Shown: positions 53,287 through 63,872, numbered from the stretch's first letter. The stretch: DNA of 64,000 nucleotides from Monomorium pharaonis (GCF_013373865.1 NC_050471.1:15008983-15072982); one strand, 5' to 3'. Numbers and translations: made by a program. The notes: generated by a model from the letters alone, not told the origin.

Positions 53287-54533
53287 CATATATTACCAAT
53301 ATATGAAAAAATATTAGAGATAATAGTTAAAAAGCAAATTGAGGTCTACCTAGAAAGTAATAATATTATAACGGAACATCAGTCGGGCTTTAGGAAAAAT
53401 TATTCGTGTCTAAAACAGCAATTCAAACAGTTATAGATGAATGGAAATTGATTATTAGTGAGAGACAAATAGTAAGAGTTATTTTTGTAGATCTTAAACG
53501 GGCTTTCGAGACAATTGATAGAGGAAGATTATTAGAGAAATTATACCAGTATGGCATTACAGGAACAGTTCTAGAATGGTTTAGGTCGTACTTAAAAAAT
53601 AGAATGCAACAATTCATTTAATGATAGATGGTCTAAGATACTGACTACGGAATCGGAGTGCCACAGGGTTCGGTATTGGGCCCATTGTTGTTTATAATAT
53701 ATATGAATGATATTGTTAACGTTTGTTCGGATATGTGTAATATAAAAATGTTTGCGGACGATACCTTAATATATGTAACAGGTGAGAGTAGTGCGGAAGT
53801 AGAGAGGAAATTGAATATTGCATTTAACGTAGTAGAGGAATGGATGAATATTAATAAACTGAAGATGAATTCGGGGAAAACAAAATATATGTTAATTAGA
53901 GGGATAAGAAAAGAATTGAGAGGCAATACTACTGTGAGATGTTTGGATAAAAATGAGATTGAGCGTGTAGAAATAATAAAGTACTTGGGTATAATTATTG
54001 GTGATAGACTTAAATTTAGCGGTCACTGTGATTACATGCTAAAGAAAATAGGGAAGAAAATAAGTTTTTTAAATAGAATAGGGAACTTTATCTCGGCTTA
54101 CACTAGATGTACGATATATAGCACCTCACTTTGAGTATTGTGCAACGTTACTAATAGATATGGGAAATATACAGTTAAGCAGGCTCCAAATAGCGCAAAA
54201 TAGAGCTATGAGATTCATATTGCAATGTGACAGACGTACCAAAGTTAAATGTATGCACCAAGCGTTGCAATTTATGACCATAAGACAAAGGCTGTATTAC
54301 AATATGTGCATGTTTATTTTTAAGATCTTAAATATGATGCCGGAGCAATTTAGTAATAGACTTAGAATAGTAGAGGGAGAACGCGAAACTAGGCAGACAG
54401 GGGATATTGTTATTGAATTTCGAAAAACAAGAAGCGCGCAAAAAAGTTTATTTTATGAGGGTGTGTTAATGTACAACGCATTACCACCCGAAGTTAAACA
54501 TTGTAATCGTTTAGAAATGTTTAAATCCCCCCC

Positions 54534-54535
<2 letters not shown>

Positions 54536-54564
<29 letters not shown>

Positions 54565-54597
54565 ACTCTCTCTCTTTCTCCCTCCCTCCCTCTCTCT
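54536..54597 (+). repeat. (CT)n tract at the cut 3' side of LINE c
   Basis: CT and CTTT/CCCT repeats follow the last LINE codons without any 3' UTR. On the LINE coding strand it is (CT)n, the same orientation as the tracts beside the minus-strand LINEs. Confidence 0.9.
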
Positions 54598-54720
54598 AAT
54601 ATTTGTTTCTAATTAATTACATTTCAATTCAATTCCAATATCAATCTCTACTCTGATACAGGCTGAATGAAAAATCACATTATGAATGCTAGCCAAAGAA
54701 TAAAAATCTATTTTTATAGA

Positions 54721-54905
54721 TTGGCGCATATTTCTTCACATCATTATTTTTATAGAGAAAAAACTTAACACTCGATTTGTAATGTTCACTCTTAATTGGC
54801 GCAAAATATTTATATATCATTATTTTTATAGAGAAAAAACTTAACACTCGATTTGTAATGTTCACTCTTAATTGGCGCAAAATATTTATATATCATTATT
54901 TTTAT
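54721..54905 (+). repeat. 76-bp tandem repeat, about 2.4 copies
   Basis: TTGGCGCA starts units at 54721, 54796 and 54872. Each has CATTATTTTTATAGAGAAA and ACACTCGATTTGTAATG. It belongs to a wider repeat (54690-55190) whose right part has TTGGCGC...TTTACCTTTTT as in 30265. Confidence 0.8.
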
Positions 54906-55265
54906 AGAAGAATTAATGTGTGTGTGAATACAATAATTTTTTAAAATAATTGTTACTTTAATAATCAAAGTTATACCATTTTAGGAATGTATATTACTTA
55001 AATTGAATTTGATCAAAAGTTTTATCTTGGATTTGTGATTTTTTCGTTATAAAAAAATATCAATTAGGTTGAATTTATCAAAAGTATTCTTGGATTTTGA
55101 TTTTTTCCTTAAAGAAAAACCACACACTTGGCGCGCTTTTTTTACCTTTTTTAAAAAGGTAATTTTGCTTGGACATCATGCATTTTGTAGTATTTATAAA
55201 TTATATATCACTTAGGCTGAATTTGATATGATCAAAAGTATTATTTTGGATTTTGCAATTTTTTT

Positions 55266-56330
55266 TATATATTACTAGTAAAGTAAAAAATAAAAATTAG
55301 TATTATTAAAAACATTTATTTAAAGTTTTATTCAAGCTAATTAATAATTGTGAATATTGATTGACAATTACTGCAATATTTAATCCCATTCCAATCGATC
55401 CACAATTCTATATCACATCTCTTCTATCTCATGGACACCAGTGTAAAATCTGAGTTACGTCACTCTCTGATCAATTAATTTTACATTGATGTTGATGATT
55501 AAATAGATGAGGTGTAACGTAGAGTTAGACATTGGTTAATTATTGATAATATTGTAAAGATAAGGACCATCTTTTAGCACCAAGATACCGGCAATTATAT
55601 ATATTACTAGTAAACTAAAGAATAAAAATTAGAATTATTAAAAACGTTTGTTTAAAGTTTTATTTAAGCTAATTAATAGTTTTGAATATTGATTGACAAT
55701 TACAACAACATTTAACTAATCCACAATTCTAAATTACACATCTCATCTGTCTCATTGACACCAGTGTAAAATTTAAGTTATGTTACTCTCTGATTACTTA
55801 ATTTTACATTGATGTTGATGATTCAATAGATAAGGTGTGACACAAAGTTGTTATATATATTACTAGTATACCAAAGAATAAAAATTAGTATTATTAAAAA
55901 CGTTTATTTAAAGTTTTATTCAAGCTAATTAATAGTTGTGAATATTGAATGATATTTACAGCAATATTTAACTGATTCACAATTCTACATATCACACAAC
56001 ATCTCATCCATCTCATCGACACCAGTGTAAAATCTGAGTTATGTTGCTTTCTGATTAATTAATTTTACATTGATGTTGATGATTAAATAGATGAGGTGTG
56101 ACGTAGAGTTGTGCGTTAGTTAAATATTGATAACGTTGTGAAGATAAGAACCATCTTTTATCACCAAGATATCTGCATTATATATGTTACTAGTAAACCA
56201 AAGAATAAAAATTAGTATTATCAAAAAATTAGTATTATCAACAAAAAAGCTAATTAATAGTTGTGAATATCGATTGACAATTGCAGCAATATTTAACTGA
56301 TTCACAATTCTATATCACACAACATCTCAT
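55266..56330 (+). repeat. satellite-like array, four units of about 256-332 bp
   Basis: ATTACTAGTA (or GTTACTAGTA) marks the units at 55271, 55603, 55859 and 56186. Each has AAGAATAAAAATTAGTATTA, TTAAAGTTTTATTCAAGC, CCAGTGTAAAATCTGAGTTA and ACATTGATGTTGATGATT. The short 256-bp step lacks the segment with ACCATCTTTTA. A diverged inverted copy lies near 32996-33110. Confidence 0.85.
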
Positions 56331-56355
56331 CTATCTCATCGACATCAGCGTAATG

Positions 56356-56503
56356 CAAGGTCTACAATGTCAGCAGGAGTAATGGAGTAGGAGTAAGAAG
56401 TAAGAAATATGAAATGAGATTTACCCATTTCGTTTACTCCCGGTTTTTAATTGGTCAATTGTTACTCTTACTCCTTACTCTATTAATCCTGCTATAGACC
56501 TTG
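56356..56503. mobile_element. 148-bp MITE with CAAGGTCTA termini
   Basis: Ends CAAGGTCTACAATG and CTATAGACCTTG are inverted, followed inward by GGAGTAAG/CTTACTCC-type steps. It has no coding sequence. Confidence 0.7.
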
Positions 56504-56630
56504 AATAAGATCTGAGCTTCTTACTCACTGATTACTTAATTTTACATTGGTTAAGTTGTGCATGTGGTTAAATATTAAAGAGTTTAAGTATAGAAACATT
56601 TTTTGTCACTAATACATGGGCAATTATTAT

Positions 56631-56962
56631 CAATTAAAAACCGGGAGTAAACGAAATGGGCAAATATCATTTCATATTTCTTACTTCTGAAGCGAGATCT
56701 ACAATACACGGAGTAAGCATGGAGTAAGAAGTAAGACTGGCGTAAAAGGGTTAATCCAGTGTAAGAAAGCTGGCGTAAGGGCGTAAGCGAAATAAATTAT
56801 TTTTATTTCGTCTTACTCCTACTCCTGCTTTTCTTAACGCTCGGTTAATCACAGCGCAGAATGAAATTACCTTACTCTTACTTCTTACTTCATGCTTACT
56901 CCAGCTATTGTAGACCAGGCTTTACTCCTACCCCATTACTCCTGTTGACGGTGTAGACCTTG
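56631..56962. mobile_element. related MITE, inverted, carrying a nested MITE
   Basis: CAATTAAAAACCGGGAGTAA and the end GGTGTAGACCTTG match the 56356-56503 element in reverse. Its left end is missing. A second, diverged member (56692-56920, ends AGATCTACAATAC and GTATTGTAGACC-type) interrupts it after TTCTTACTTCT. Confidence 0.65.
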
Positions 56963-57148
56963 CATTAAACATGACGGTATAATATGCATTATTACTTCAC
57001 GAACTGTCATAATATAACCTCACACTACACGTCACTTCACGCGAACCCGTGACGACCCACATAACCCTTTACACACGATGCAAATACCGTAACAATGCGA
57101 ATGGCTGCGTTCCGTTTTATTACGCACATGATTAACATTAGACATATT

Positions 57149-57245
57149 GGGAGCTTTCCAGCAAGGGACACAGGCGACACAAAGTGACACAGTGTTGAAC
57201 ACAGTGCTTTCCAACAACTACACAACTTGACACAAGTATACACAG
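57149..57245 (+). repeat. left TIR of the 4.5-kb Harbinger element
   Basis: It contains GACACAGGCGACAC, GTGACACAGTGTTGAACACAG and a second GTGCTTTCCAACAAC. The right TIR (61590-61671) is its looser complement. A copy stands alone at 62037-62136. Confidence 0.8.
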
Positions 57246-57389
57246 TCTAAAAGCTGAGTTGAGCAAACACATGGCTACCAACTATTTTTTTTAATTAAAA
57301 TTTTGATGTGCTATAAAAATGTAGCAGCCCTGTTTATTTTAGTTATCACATGTATAAGCATAGCTGGGAAACGTAAAGGAATATTAAAA

Positions 57390-58493
57390 ATGTTTTTTTG
57401 CAAATATTGCAACGAGGAAATTGAATCTATTGAAAACAGTCCGCAACATGCATGCTTTATTAATAAAGATATTTACTTAGAAAATAATATTTTATGTACA
57501 ATTGAAGAGAACAAAGGTAAGTTAGGTTAGGTTAGGTTAGGTTAAAACATTATATTTTTTAATAATAAAAATTTTTGGATATTTAAAATAAAAATAATAA
57601 AAATAACGTATCTAAAATCATACTGAGTAACAATGCAAAACAATTTTATTTGAATATGTTTTATTTAATTATTCACAAACGTTTTGACCATAAATTATTT
57701 GGGTCATCTTTAGTATGTTTTTGCAACAAAAGGTTTATGATAATTGTATATTATTTAGCGTATTTTTTAAAGTTTAAATATAATGATAAACTAGATCATC
57801 GTCTCTTCAAGATTAACGACTGAAGAAATGATCCAACTCATTATTACGAAAAATTATTACATGTTTAAATGAAATTGTTCTGCACTGTTACCCAACATGG
57901 CATTATATAATTATTTGTTATTTTTATTGTTTTAATGTTAAATTAAATAAATTTGTTAATTTAGTTTTTGTTTTTAATATTTAAATTATATTTTATTATT
58001 AAATTGTATCATATTTTATTTTATAGATTTGCCTTGTGCAATGCAACATAATAGTACAGAAGGTACAGAAAATATAGTTGTGAAAGAAGGAGAAAAAAAA
58101 ACGCTTTCTAATTCTCCCACAATTAAACAACGTATGAGACAATTGAGTGATATTATATATGTATTTATGGTAATGTATTATTGATTAATCATTAATAAGT
58201 TATTATTATAGATGCTGTTTGGACTAAAAATGCAACATTAGCATTACTTGCTCTTTACGAAATGAAACTAGATATGCTAGATAGTCCTAAAACAAGAGGT
58301 AAAATTTGGCAAGAAATAGCCAATGGTCTATTAGAATACAGTATCGAGGCATGTATTTTTTAATAATTATTTCAAATTTACATTATTATTATTGCATTGC
58401 ATTATTATTAATGGATCTAAATTAAATATATTGAGAAAATTATATATATATATATATAGCATATACACAGTATATTTAGTATGGTATATATAT

Positions 58494-58541
<48 letters not shown>

Positions 58542-59331
58542 GTAATCATTATATCTATATATATTATAAGTTTCTGAAAATTTATTTTATTTATTTTTGT
58601 TGTAGATGACAAGCGATCAAGTAAGGTGGAAAATAAATGCTTTATTAAAAAAATATAAAGAAGTCATTGATAATTATTCAAAATCTGGAAGAGGAAATAT
58701 TGAATTTGAATGGTTTCAAGTTATGGACGATATTTTTGGTAAAAAAAAGGATGCAACAAATCAAAACTATACTGTGTCAAACAAAATTTTAAATACAAAA
58801 ATAAAGGAACCATCAACTTCTCAACAACTTGAAAAAAAACGTTTCTTTGAATCATCACATTTATCGTCAACTAATCAATTATTAAAAAAGAAAAGTTCTA
58901 ATAAATCATTGAATAAATTACGAGCAGAAGATTCTGCAGATATATCTCCACCAGTTAATGTCACTGATACTGATTTAAAACAAAAAAACCGTCCAACACA
59001 TGGAACATGTTCCAACATTGCAAAAACTAAAATTGAGTTAGAAAAGCAATGGTTTGAACATTTGGCTATAAAAAAAGACCGTGATCGCTTAAAAGATGAA
59101 AAATACTCAACATTAATTGAAAGCAAAAAAGAAGTGGTAAAATTAAAAAGAAAGCAATTTGCATTAAAAGAAGAAGAACTTCAACAGCGACGCGAAATTG
59201 CAGAAAATAAATTAAGAGAAAAAAAAAGATTACATGATGGAATGTTAGAAATTGAAAAACAAAAATTAAAAATTTTAAAAAAATATTTAGACAAAGAAAA
59301 TGTGCAAAATATGTCATCGGAATCAGATTAA
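57390..59331 (+). CDS. Harbinger Myb/SANT-like DNA-binding protein, multi-exon
   Basis: Proposed exons: 57390-57516 (ATG, with CKYCNEEIE...QHAC, a small Cys/His finger), 58027 to about 58128, 58212-58348 (WTKNATLALLALYEMKLDML, first Myb helix set) and 58606-59331 (VRWKINALLKKYKEVIDNYS, FEWFQVMDDIF, then Ser-rich linker and a long charged helix ending SSESD). Junctions: AAAG/GTAAGT donor at 57517, acceptors TTATAG at 58026 and 58211, TTGTAG at 58605. The exon 2 donor is uncertain (GTATGA at about 58129 keeps the phase). The exon 3 donor reads GAG/GCATGT, a GC-AG intron. The C-terminal coiled coil (residues after about 190) may bind the nuclease. Confidence 0.75.
57519..57544 (+). repeat. interstitial TTAGG telomere-type repeat
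   Basis: About four tandem GTTAG/TTAGG units begin within the splice donor of the Harbinger gene's first intron. TTAGG is the usual insect telomere repeat; such short arrays also occur in insect introns. Confidence 0.8.
58440..58541. repeat. (TA)n microsatellite in a Harbinger intron
   Basis: Two TA runs (about 58440-58460 and 58497-58541) with a GTATATTTAGTATGGTATA spacer lie in the intron before the last exon. Confidence 0.85.
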
Positions 59332-59995
59332 ATATTAATACCCTACATTTGTTTAAATTTTGTTTTGTGTTTTAATATATTATTCATTTTTTTGCATTGT
59401 AACGTTTATTTTTCATTATTACTCGAAAGAATTAAAATATTTCTGTTAATAATTAAAACATTTAAAACTTTATGTATTACAGCTAAATTTTTTTATTATG
59501 TAATATATGTTACAATGTTTATTTTTTGTTATTAAAATATTTAAACGTTTTAATTCATTTAAATAATATTTTATTTTATATATTGTTAGTATTTAATAAT
59601 ATTGAAATATTTTGAAAGCCCTGTTAAGACATGGACAGCACATTAATAAAGATATTCAAAATAAAAGTATTTAACATAACAGTATTTAATTTTATCTTTT
59701 ATTCTCGTTTAAAAAATGTAAAAAATGTTTTTTTAAAGTATTTAATAAAAACTATAAAATAAAATTGAAATATCAAACCTATCCAATAAAGTTCGCAAAG
59801 GTTTAGATTTGCTTAACTTTAATCTCTGTTTAACTTGCTTTTTTTTAATTCTTAAAATAAAAGAAAATAAAATGTAAACTGAAATTAAAATTAATCAACA
59901 TGTGGAATCTAATACAAAAATAAGTCATAATTCATATAAGTCATTTTATTTTATTAAAAGTAAAATATTTTGTACATGTAAGTCTTATATTTTTC
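59332..59995. other. convergent intergenic spacer in the Harbinger element
   Basis: AT-rich spacer between the two genes; it should hold both polyadenylation sites. A stray copy of nuclease sequence (ATATCAAACCTATCCAATAA then GTTCGCAAAGGTTTAGA, near 59770-59810) resembles 60767-60800, an internal duplication. Confidence 0.5.
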
Positions 59996-61303
59996 TTAAC
60001 AAGGAAAAATTTCATTGAATAATTGAGTTCTACGATCTCCTGGAATATTTTCTTCAATTATTCCATTATTATTTAAAATGTTATTTATATTTTCATCATA
60101 ATATTCAGGAAAATCATATGTATCATTTTCATTGATGCAATAATTGTGTAAAATACAAGCTGCTACTACTGTATTAATAATAAAAGGTAATGTACGGTAT
60201 TCATTAAAAAATTTAATACGTCTAAAACGCCCTTTTAATTGACCAAATGCTCTCTCAACTGAAATCCGTGTTGACGAAATCATGTAATTAAATTCTACTT
60301 GTTGAGGAGATAAATGACCGTTATCTTTATACGGTGAAACAAGCCATGGTAAAGAGGGATATGCCGAATCACCTAATATAAATGTTTGATTAGGAAATAA
60401 CATTGCTTGATTAACAGATGCTGCTTCATATAAAGGAGATCTTCTAAGAACACGTGAATCATGAAGAGAACCAGGTTCGCCACAATATATATTTGTAATT
60501 CGCATATCAGAATCTACAACAGCTTGTAAGCAGATTGAAAAATATTTTTTTCGATTTATATAATCACGTGCATTAATTGACGGTTTTTCTATTCTAATGT
60601 GAGTGCCGTCAATTGCCCCTAAAACATTTGGTACTCCTTGTTTGATAAAAAATTTGTCACATACAATTTTAACATTTTGTTCTTGTGGCCATTTAATAAT
60701 CGTATCTAATTTACTCAGAAACCACTTTGTAATTCGTCGCAAAACTCGGAATACAGATGAAATTGAAATATCAAATCTATCCGATAAAGTTCGCAAAGGT
60801 TCTGTATTTGCAATATACCATAAAAATAAAATAAAACTCAATTTTGCAGAAAGTGGTCGTATTCCAAAAGAATGGGATGGAATGTAACCCGATAATTTCA
60901 ATTCATCTGAAAACAAATAATGCATTATTTTTATGAGTATATATTTTACAATACTATTTATTTGGTCATTGTAATTAAAGGTATAAATATTTATTATTAT
61001 ACCAATTAACGTTAATGCAGTACGTCGATTTATTCTTAAGTGTTCTTTAAATTCTTGATCCGACAAAGAGTCTATAATTTCAAGATAATTTTCAATACGT
61101 TGTCTTTTTTTACCACTCGTCAAAAATTTCATTAGCGGAAACAATAACAAATCATCATCATCACTTGATGAATTGATAATATTATCTGTACTACTACTAC
61201 TGCTACTATTCAATTCATCCAATGTGGTACTTGAGGAATCGGTGCAAATTGAATAATTGACTCCTTCCATTAATTGCAAAATTAATCTTTTGTCGTTGTT
61301 CAT
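59996..61303 (-). CDS. PIF/Harbinger DDE nuclease, intact (HARBI1-like)
   Basis: A single frame of 435 residues runs from the ATG at 61303 to the stop at 59996. The N-terminus is Ser/Asp-rich (SSSSTDNIINSSSDDDD). The helical region reads RRTALTLIGIIINIY and LSDRFDISISSVFRVLRRIT (HTH-like). Catalytic set: VLGAIDGTHIRI (Asp, about residue 231), GSLHDSRVLRR (Asp), FILGDSAYPSLPWLVSPY and RISVERAFGQLKGRFRR (Glu). The VVAACILHNYC end motif is also present. It is longer than the usual 350 or so because of the N-terminal part. All catalytic residues are present and there is no frame break, so an active nuclease is plausible. No intron is needed. Confidence 0.93.
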   Translation of the reverse strand: MNNDKRLILQLMEGVNYSICTDSSSTTLDELNSSSSSSTDNIINSSSDDDDLLLFPLMKFLTSGKKRQRIENYLEIIDSLSDQEFKEHLRINRRTALTLIGIIINIYTFNYNDQINSIVKYILIKIMHYLFSDELKLSGYIPSHSFGIRPLSAKLSFILFLWYIANTEPLRTLSDRFDISISSVFRVLRRITKWFLSKLDTIIKWPQEQNVKIVCDKFFIKQGVPNVLGAIDGTHIRIEKPSINARDYINRKKYFSICLQAVVDSDMRITNIYCGEPGSLHDSRVLRRSPLYEAASVNQAMLFPNQTFILGDSAYPSLPWLVSPYKDNGHLSPQQVEFNYMISSTRISVERAFGQLKGRFRRIKFFNEYRTLPFIINTVVAACILHNYCINENDTYDFPEYYDENINNILNNNGIIEENIPGDRRTQLFNEIFPC

Positions 61304-61589
61304 CTAAAAATTAAAATAATTTATTAAAGAATAAAAAAAGGATAAGTTACGTCTCTTTTAAAATCTCATATTTTACTTTATTTAAATTAACAAGTTTAAA
61401 ACCAACATTTTAACAATATATTTAATAAACATACTTTTATAATTAATATTAATTAAATATTATTAATACACAATTTTTTCGAGCAAATAGGTACATGTCA
61501 CATAAGTTTTTAATTTTATAAAAACTATGAAAGGAAACATATTATATTTAACGTTTAAAGCGCTATCTACTGGTGATATTGAAAATTAA

Positions 61590-61671
61590 ATAGCGTTCCA
61601 ACAAACAGTTTTACACAGTGTTCTAGTGTTTGACACTGTGTTTAATTGTGTTGACTAGCTGGAAAGCTCCC
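61590..61671 (-). repeat. right TIR of the 4.5-kb Harbinger element
   Basis: It carries CACAGTGTTCTAGTGTTTGACACTGTGT, GTGTTGACTAGCTGG and the end AAAGCTCCC, pairing with 57149-57245. Confidence 0.8.
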
Positions 61672-61725
61672 ATTATTACGTGTGAAACGAAACGTTGTCC
61701 AAAAAGCATGCGAACATGACCACTG

Positions 61726-61901
61726 AGGCTCGATTCTTGAATTCATTCGTAAGAAAACGTATGCGCAAATACCCGCTCTAACAGAAAAGTTGCAAGTTTA
61801 TTGGTTAAAAACTATACGATAGCCAATAAATTTTCAACTTTTCTGTAAGAACAGAATTTGCGAATACGTTTCTCTTGCAAATGAATTCAAGAATCGAGCC
61901 C
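61726..61901. mobile_element. 176-bp MITE, copy 1
   Basis: Ends AGGCTCGATTCTTGAATTCA and its complement GAATTCAAGAATCGAGCCC. Flanked by CTG at 61723-61725 and 61902-61904. The second copy at 62140-62315 has the same length. Confidence 0.85.
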
Positions 61902-62036
61902 CTGCTCATCAAAGAAAATATACTAAGAGAAGCACAGGCTCCGTATTAGAAAGTGGAAACCATAGAGAGCTTGTATTAATGGAGAGGCCTTGGTGCATCG
62001 CGACGCGCGCGGGGAGAATTGACAGAGAGGTGAATA

Positions 62037-62136
62037 TGGGTGCTTTCCAGCAATGTACACAGGCGACACTGTGTAACACAGTGTACGAACTAGTGCTTTC
62101 CAACTACGACACAAGTCGACACAATCGTACACAGCA
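62037..62136 (+). repeat. solo TIR-like copy of the Harbinger end
   Basis: GGGTGCTTTCCAGCAA, CACAGGCGACACTGTG and CTAGTGCTTTCCAAC follow the left TIR of the 57149-61671 element closely. It stands alone, with a MITE inserted right at its inner edge. Confidence 0.7.
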
Positions 62137-62139
62137 CTG

Positions 62140-62315
62140 GGGCTCTATTCTTGAATTCATTCGCAAGAGAAACGTATTCGCAAATTCTGATCTTACAGAA
62201 AAGTTGGAAATTTATTGGTTATCGTATGGCTATTAACCAATAAACTTACAACTTTCTGTTAGAGCGAGTATTTGCGTATACGTTTCTCTTGCGAATAAAT
62301 TCAAGAATAGAGCCC
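62140..62315. mobile_element. 176-bp MITE, copy 2
   Basis: Ends GGGCTCTATTCTTGAATTCA and GAATTTATTCGCAAG-type complement ending AGAGCCC. Flanked by CTG at 62137-62139 and 62316-62318. Confidence 0.85.
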
Positions 62316-62357
62316 CTGATCTCATTAAAGTGGATATGGCATACCCTAATAATCTGA

Positions 62358-62766
62358 GGCTTAGTTTACATCGTGCATTTGATACGCGTATCAGGTACCA
62401 TATTCGTATCAAATTCGTACTAAATATTTAGTACGCACGATGTAAACGCTGCCGGATCAATTTGGTACGAGCGTATCAAGTAGGAGTATCGTACTAAACT
62501 GATACGCGTACCAAGTGATACAAATGTCGATGTAAACGCATAAAACGCATTTTAGAGAGAATTTAGCAATTGAGCATAACCTCAGTGCTAAAATCTAAAA
62601 ACCGGTGTGAAAATGCCTTAGTAGGAGACATCAACATGAATTAAATTTGTATTATATTTTTCACAGTACATGCTTAGTACATTCGATGTAAACGCGCCCG
62701 TACTAAGGCTTTGGTGCGCACCAAACTTAATACGCGTACTAAGGTTTTGACGATGTAAACTAAGCC
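62358..62766. mobile_element. 409-bp MITE with TGA flanks
   Basis: Ends GGCTTAGTTTACATCG and CGATGTAAACTAAGCC are perfect inverted repeats flanked by TGA (62355-62357 and 62767-62769). The interior repeats CGATGTAAACG and GATACG/CGTATC boxes in both orientations. No gene is present. The 3-bp duplication suggests the Harbinger group. Confidence 0.8.
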
Positions 62767-62769
62767 TGA

Positions 62770-63872
62770 GGTAAAAAAGTGTGACCAATAGAATACCGGA
62801 AGCCATTAAAGTTGTAGTCAGCGTACACGCTTTTGGCGGAAAATTTGAATGACTAACACAAAATATATGTGTTAAATAAGATATATTGTAAAAATATAAA
62901 ATATGATTATAATGTAACCAGTAAAAATGAATTAAAGAATTAATTAATTTACAAAATATATTAAAATGTATATGTTTAGTAATTTGAAATGTTCTAAAAT
63001 ATTAATCTGGAATGTGTTTATTTGAATTTTTATAATATTGTTTTATATCATACATATAACATTTAATATTATGTATTTTTTTATAATTGTAAGTGACATT
63101 TGTAAGTGACTTTATAACAAATATTTTGTAATATTTAAAAAAATATTTGGTAATATATAACATTTTTATGTATAAATTGAGTCAAAATATATAAATATTT
63201 TATTAAATAAGAGGATAAATTAAAGATTAAAAAATAAAATTTTGCAGGTGTCTAAAAATCGTAAATTTTTATTTATGACCATCTTGTTAAATAATTTTAC
63301 TAATAAATAATATTACTACTACTAAACTTATAAATAAGTTTAAAGGGTATTGTTATAGCTTATTTTGTCCTCGTGTCCTTAATTGTGTTGTAGTAATCCA
63401 TACTTGCAGCTTGTAAAAAAAGTAACTATTAGACATAGATTAGCATAGATTTATTTAATATTTAAGTATAAATATTATAATGTACATAATAAAATGTATA
63501 TACATGCACTATATACATGCACAGCATAGAAGAAAATAAGATAATTTTTTTATCGCGTTTTTTAGAAAATAGTAATAGAAAAGTAGTAATAGAAAAATGT
63601 TATTTTGCGTGCTTTATTAAACTTTGCAAGTCACATGCTGTGCTATTTAAACATAATGACAATAATGTTACATTATAAATATATTTTATAACATAAAATA
63701 TATGAATTCAAAATAAACGTATCACTTAAAACTTAAATTTGTAATTTAAAGCAACATAATAAAAATGTGTATTCAACAAATACTTATGTACTTATGAGGT
63801 ACATATTTGAATCCAGATACATTATATATTAAACATATTATTATTAAACTTTTCAGACTTAACCTTACTCAC
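62770..63872. other. AT-rich stretch without genes
   Basis: Nothing supported. Many TAATATTT/AAATATTA steps occur, and no frame over 60 residues has recognisable content. Confidence 0.5.

Larger units (their letters stand above)
46921..54534 (+). pseudogene. LINE c ORF2, in two parts around the LTR element
   Basis: 46921-46990 holds the last endonuclease motif (IDLVFANKD). 47003-47931 gives the linker and the first reverse transcriptase blocks, ending DYRPINI. The second part from 53288 continues at LPIYEKILEIIVKKQIE, then HQSGFRKNYSC, VIFVDLKRAFETID, GVPQGSVLGPLLFIIYMND and the catalytic FADDTLIY. It ends in LPPEVKHCNRLEMFK before (CT)n. Frame breaks occur near 53405, 53620-53650 and 54130. 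Removing the insert and one copy of its ATAT duplication restores the frame. Confidence 0.85.
45350..54535 (+). mobile_element. LINE c, split by a Ty3/gypsy element
   Basis: Plus-strand LINE: a 5' UTR (about 45350-45867), ORF1 with a PHD-like finger, and ORF2 with reverse transcriptase. It is interrupted at 47931 by a 5.36-kb LTR element and continues at 53288. Between ORF1 and ORF2 most of the endonuclease is deleted. Its 3' side stops inside ORF2 at a (CT)n tract, so the 3' UTR is missing. It is related in plan to the 7770-14136 LINE but clearly distinct. Confidence 0.85.
57149..61671. mobile_element. PIF/Harbinger transposon, 4.5 kb, apparently intact
   Basis: Ends GGGAGCTTTCCAGC and GCTGGAAAGCTCCC are inverted repeats (wider similarity over about 80-95 bp, rich in ACACAGTG/CACTGTGT steps). 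ATT flanks both sides (57146-57148 and 61672-61674). It holds two convergent genes with open frames, a multi-exon Myb/SANT-like protein (plus) and a DDE nuclease (minus). No nested insertion is seen. Arrangement and contents match an autonomous element. Confidence 0.9.
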
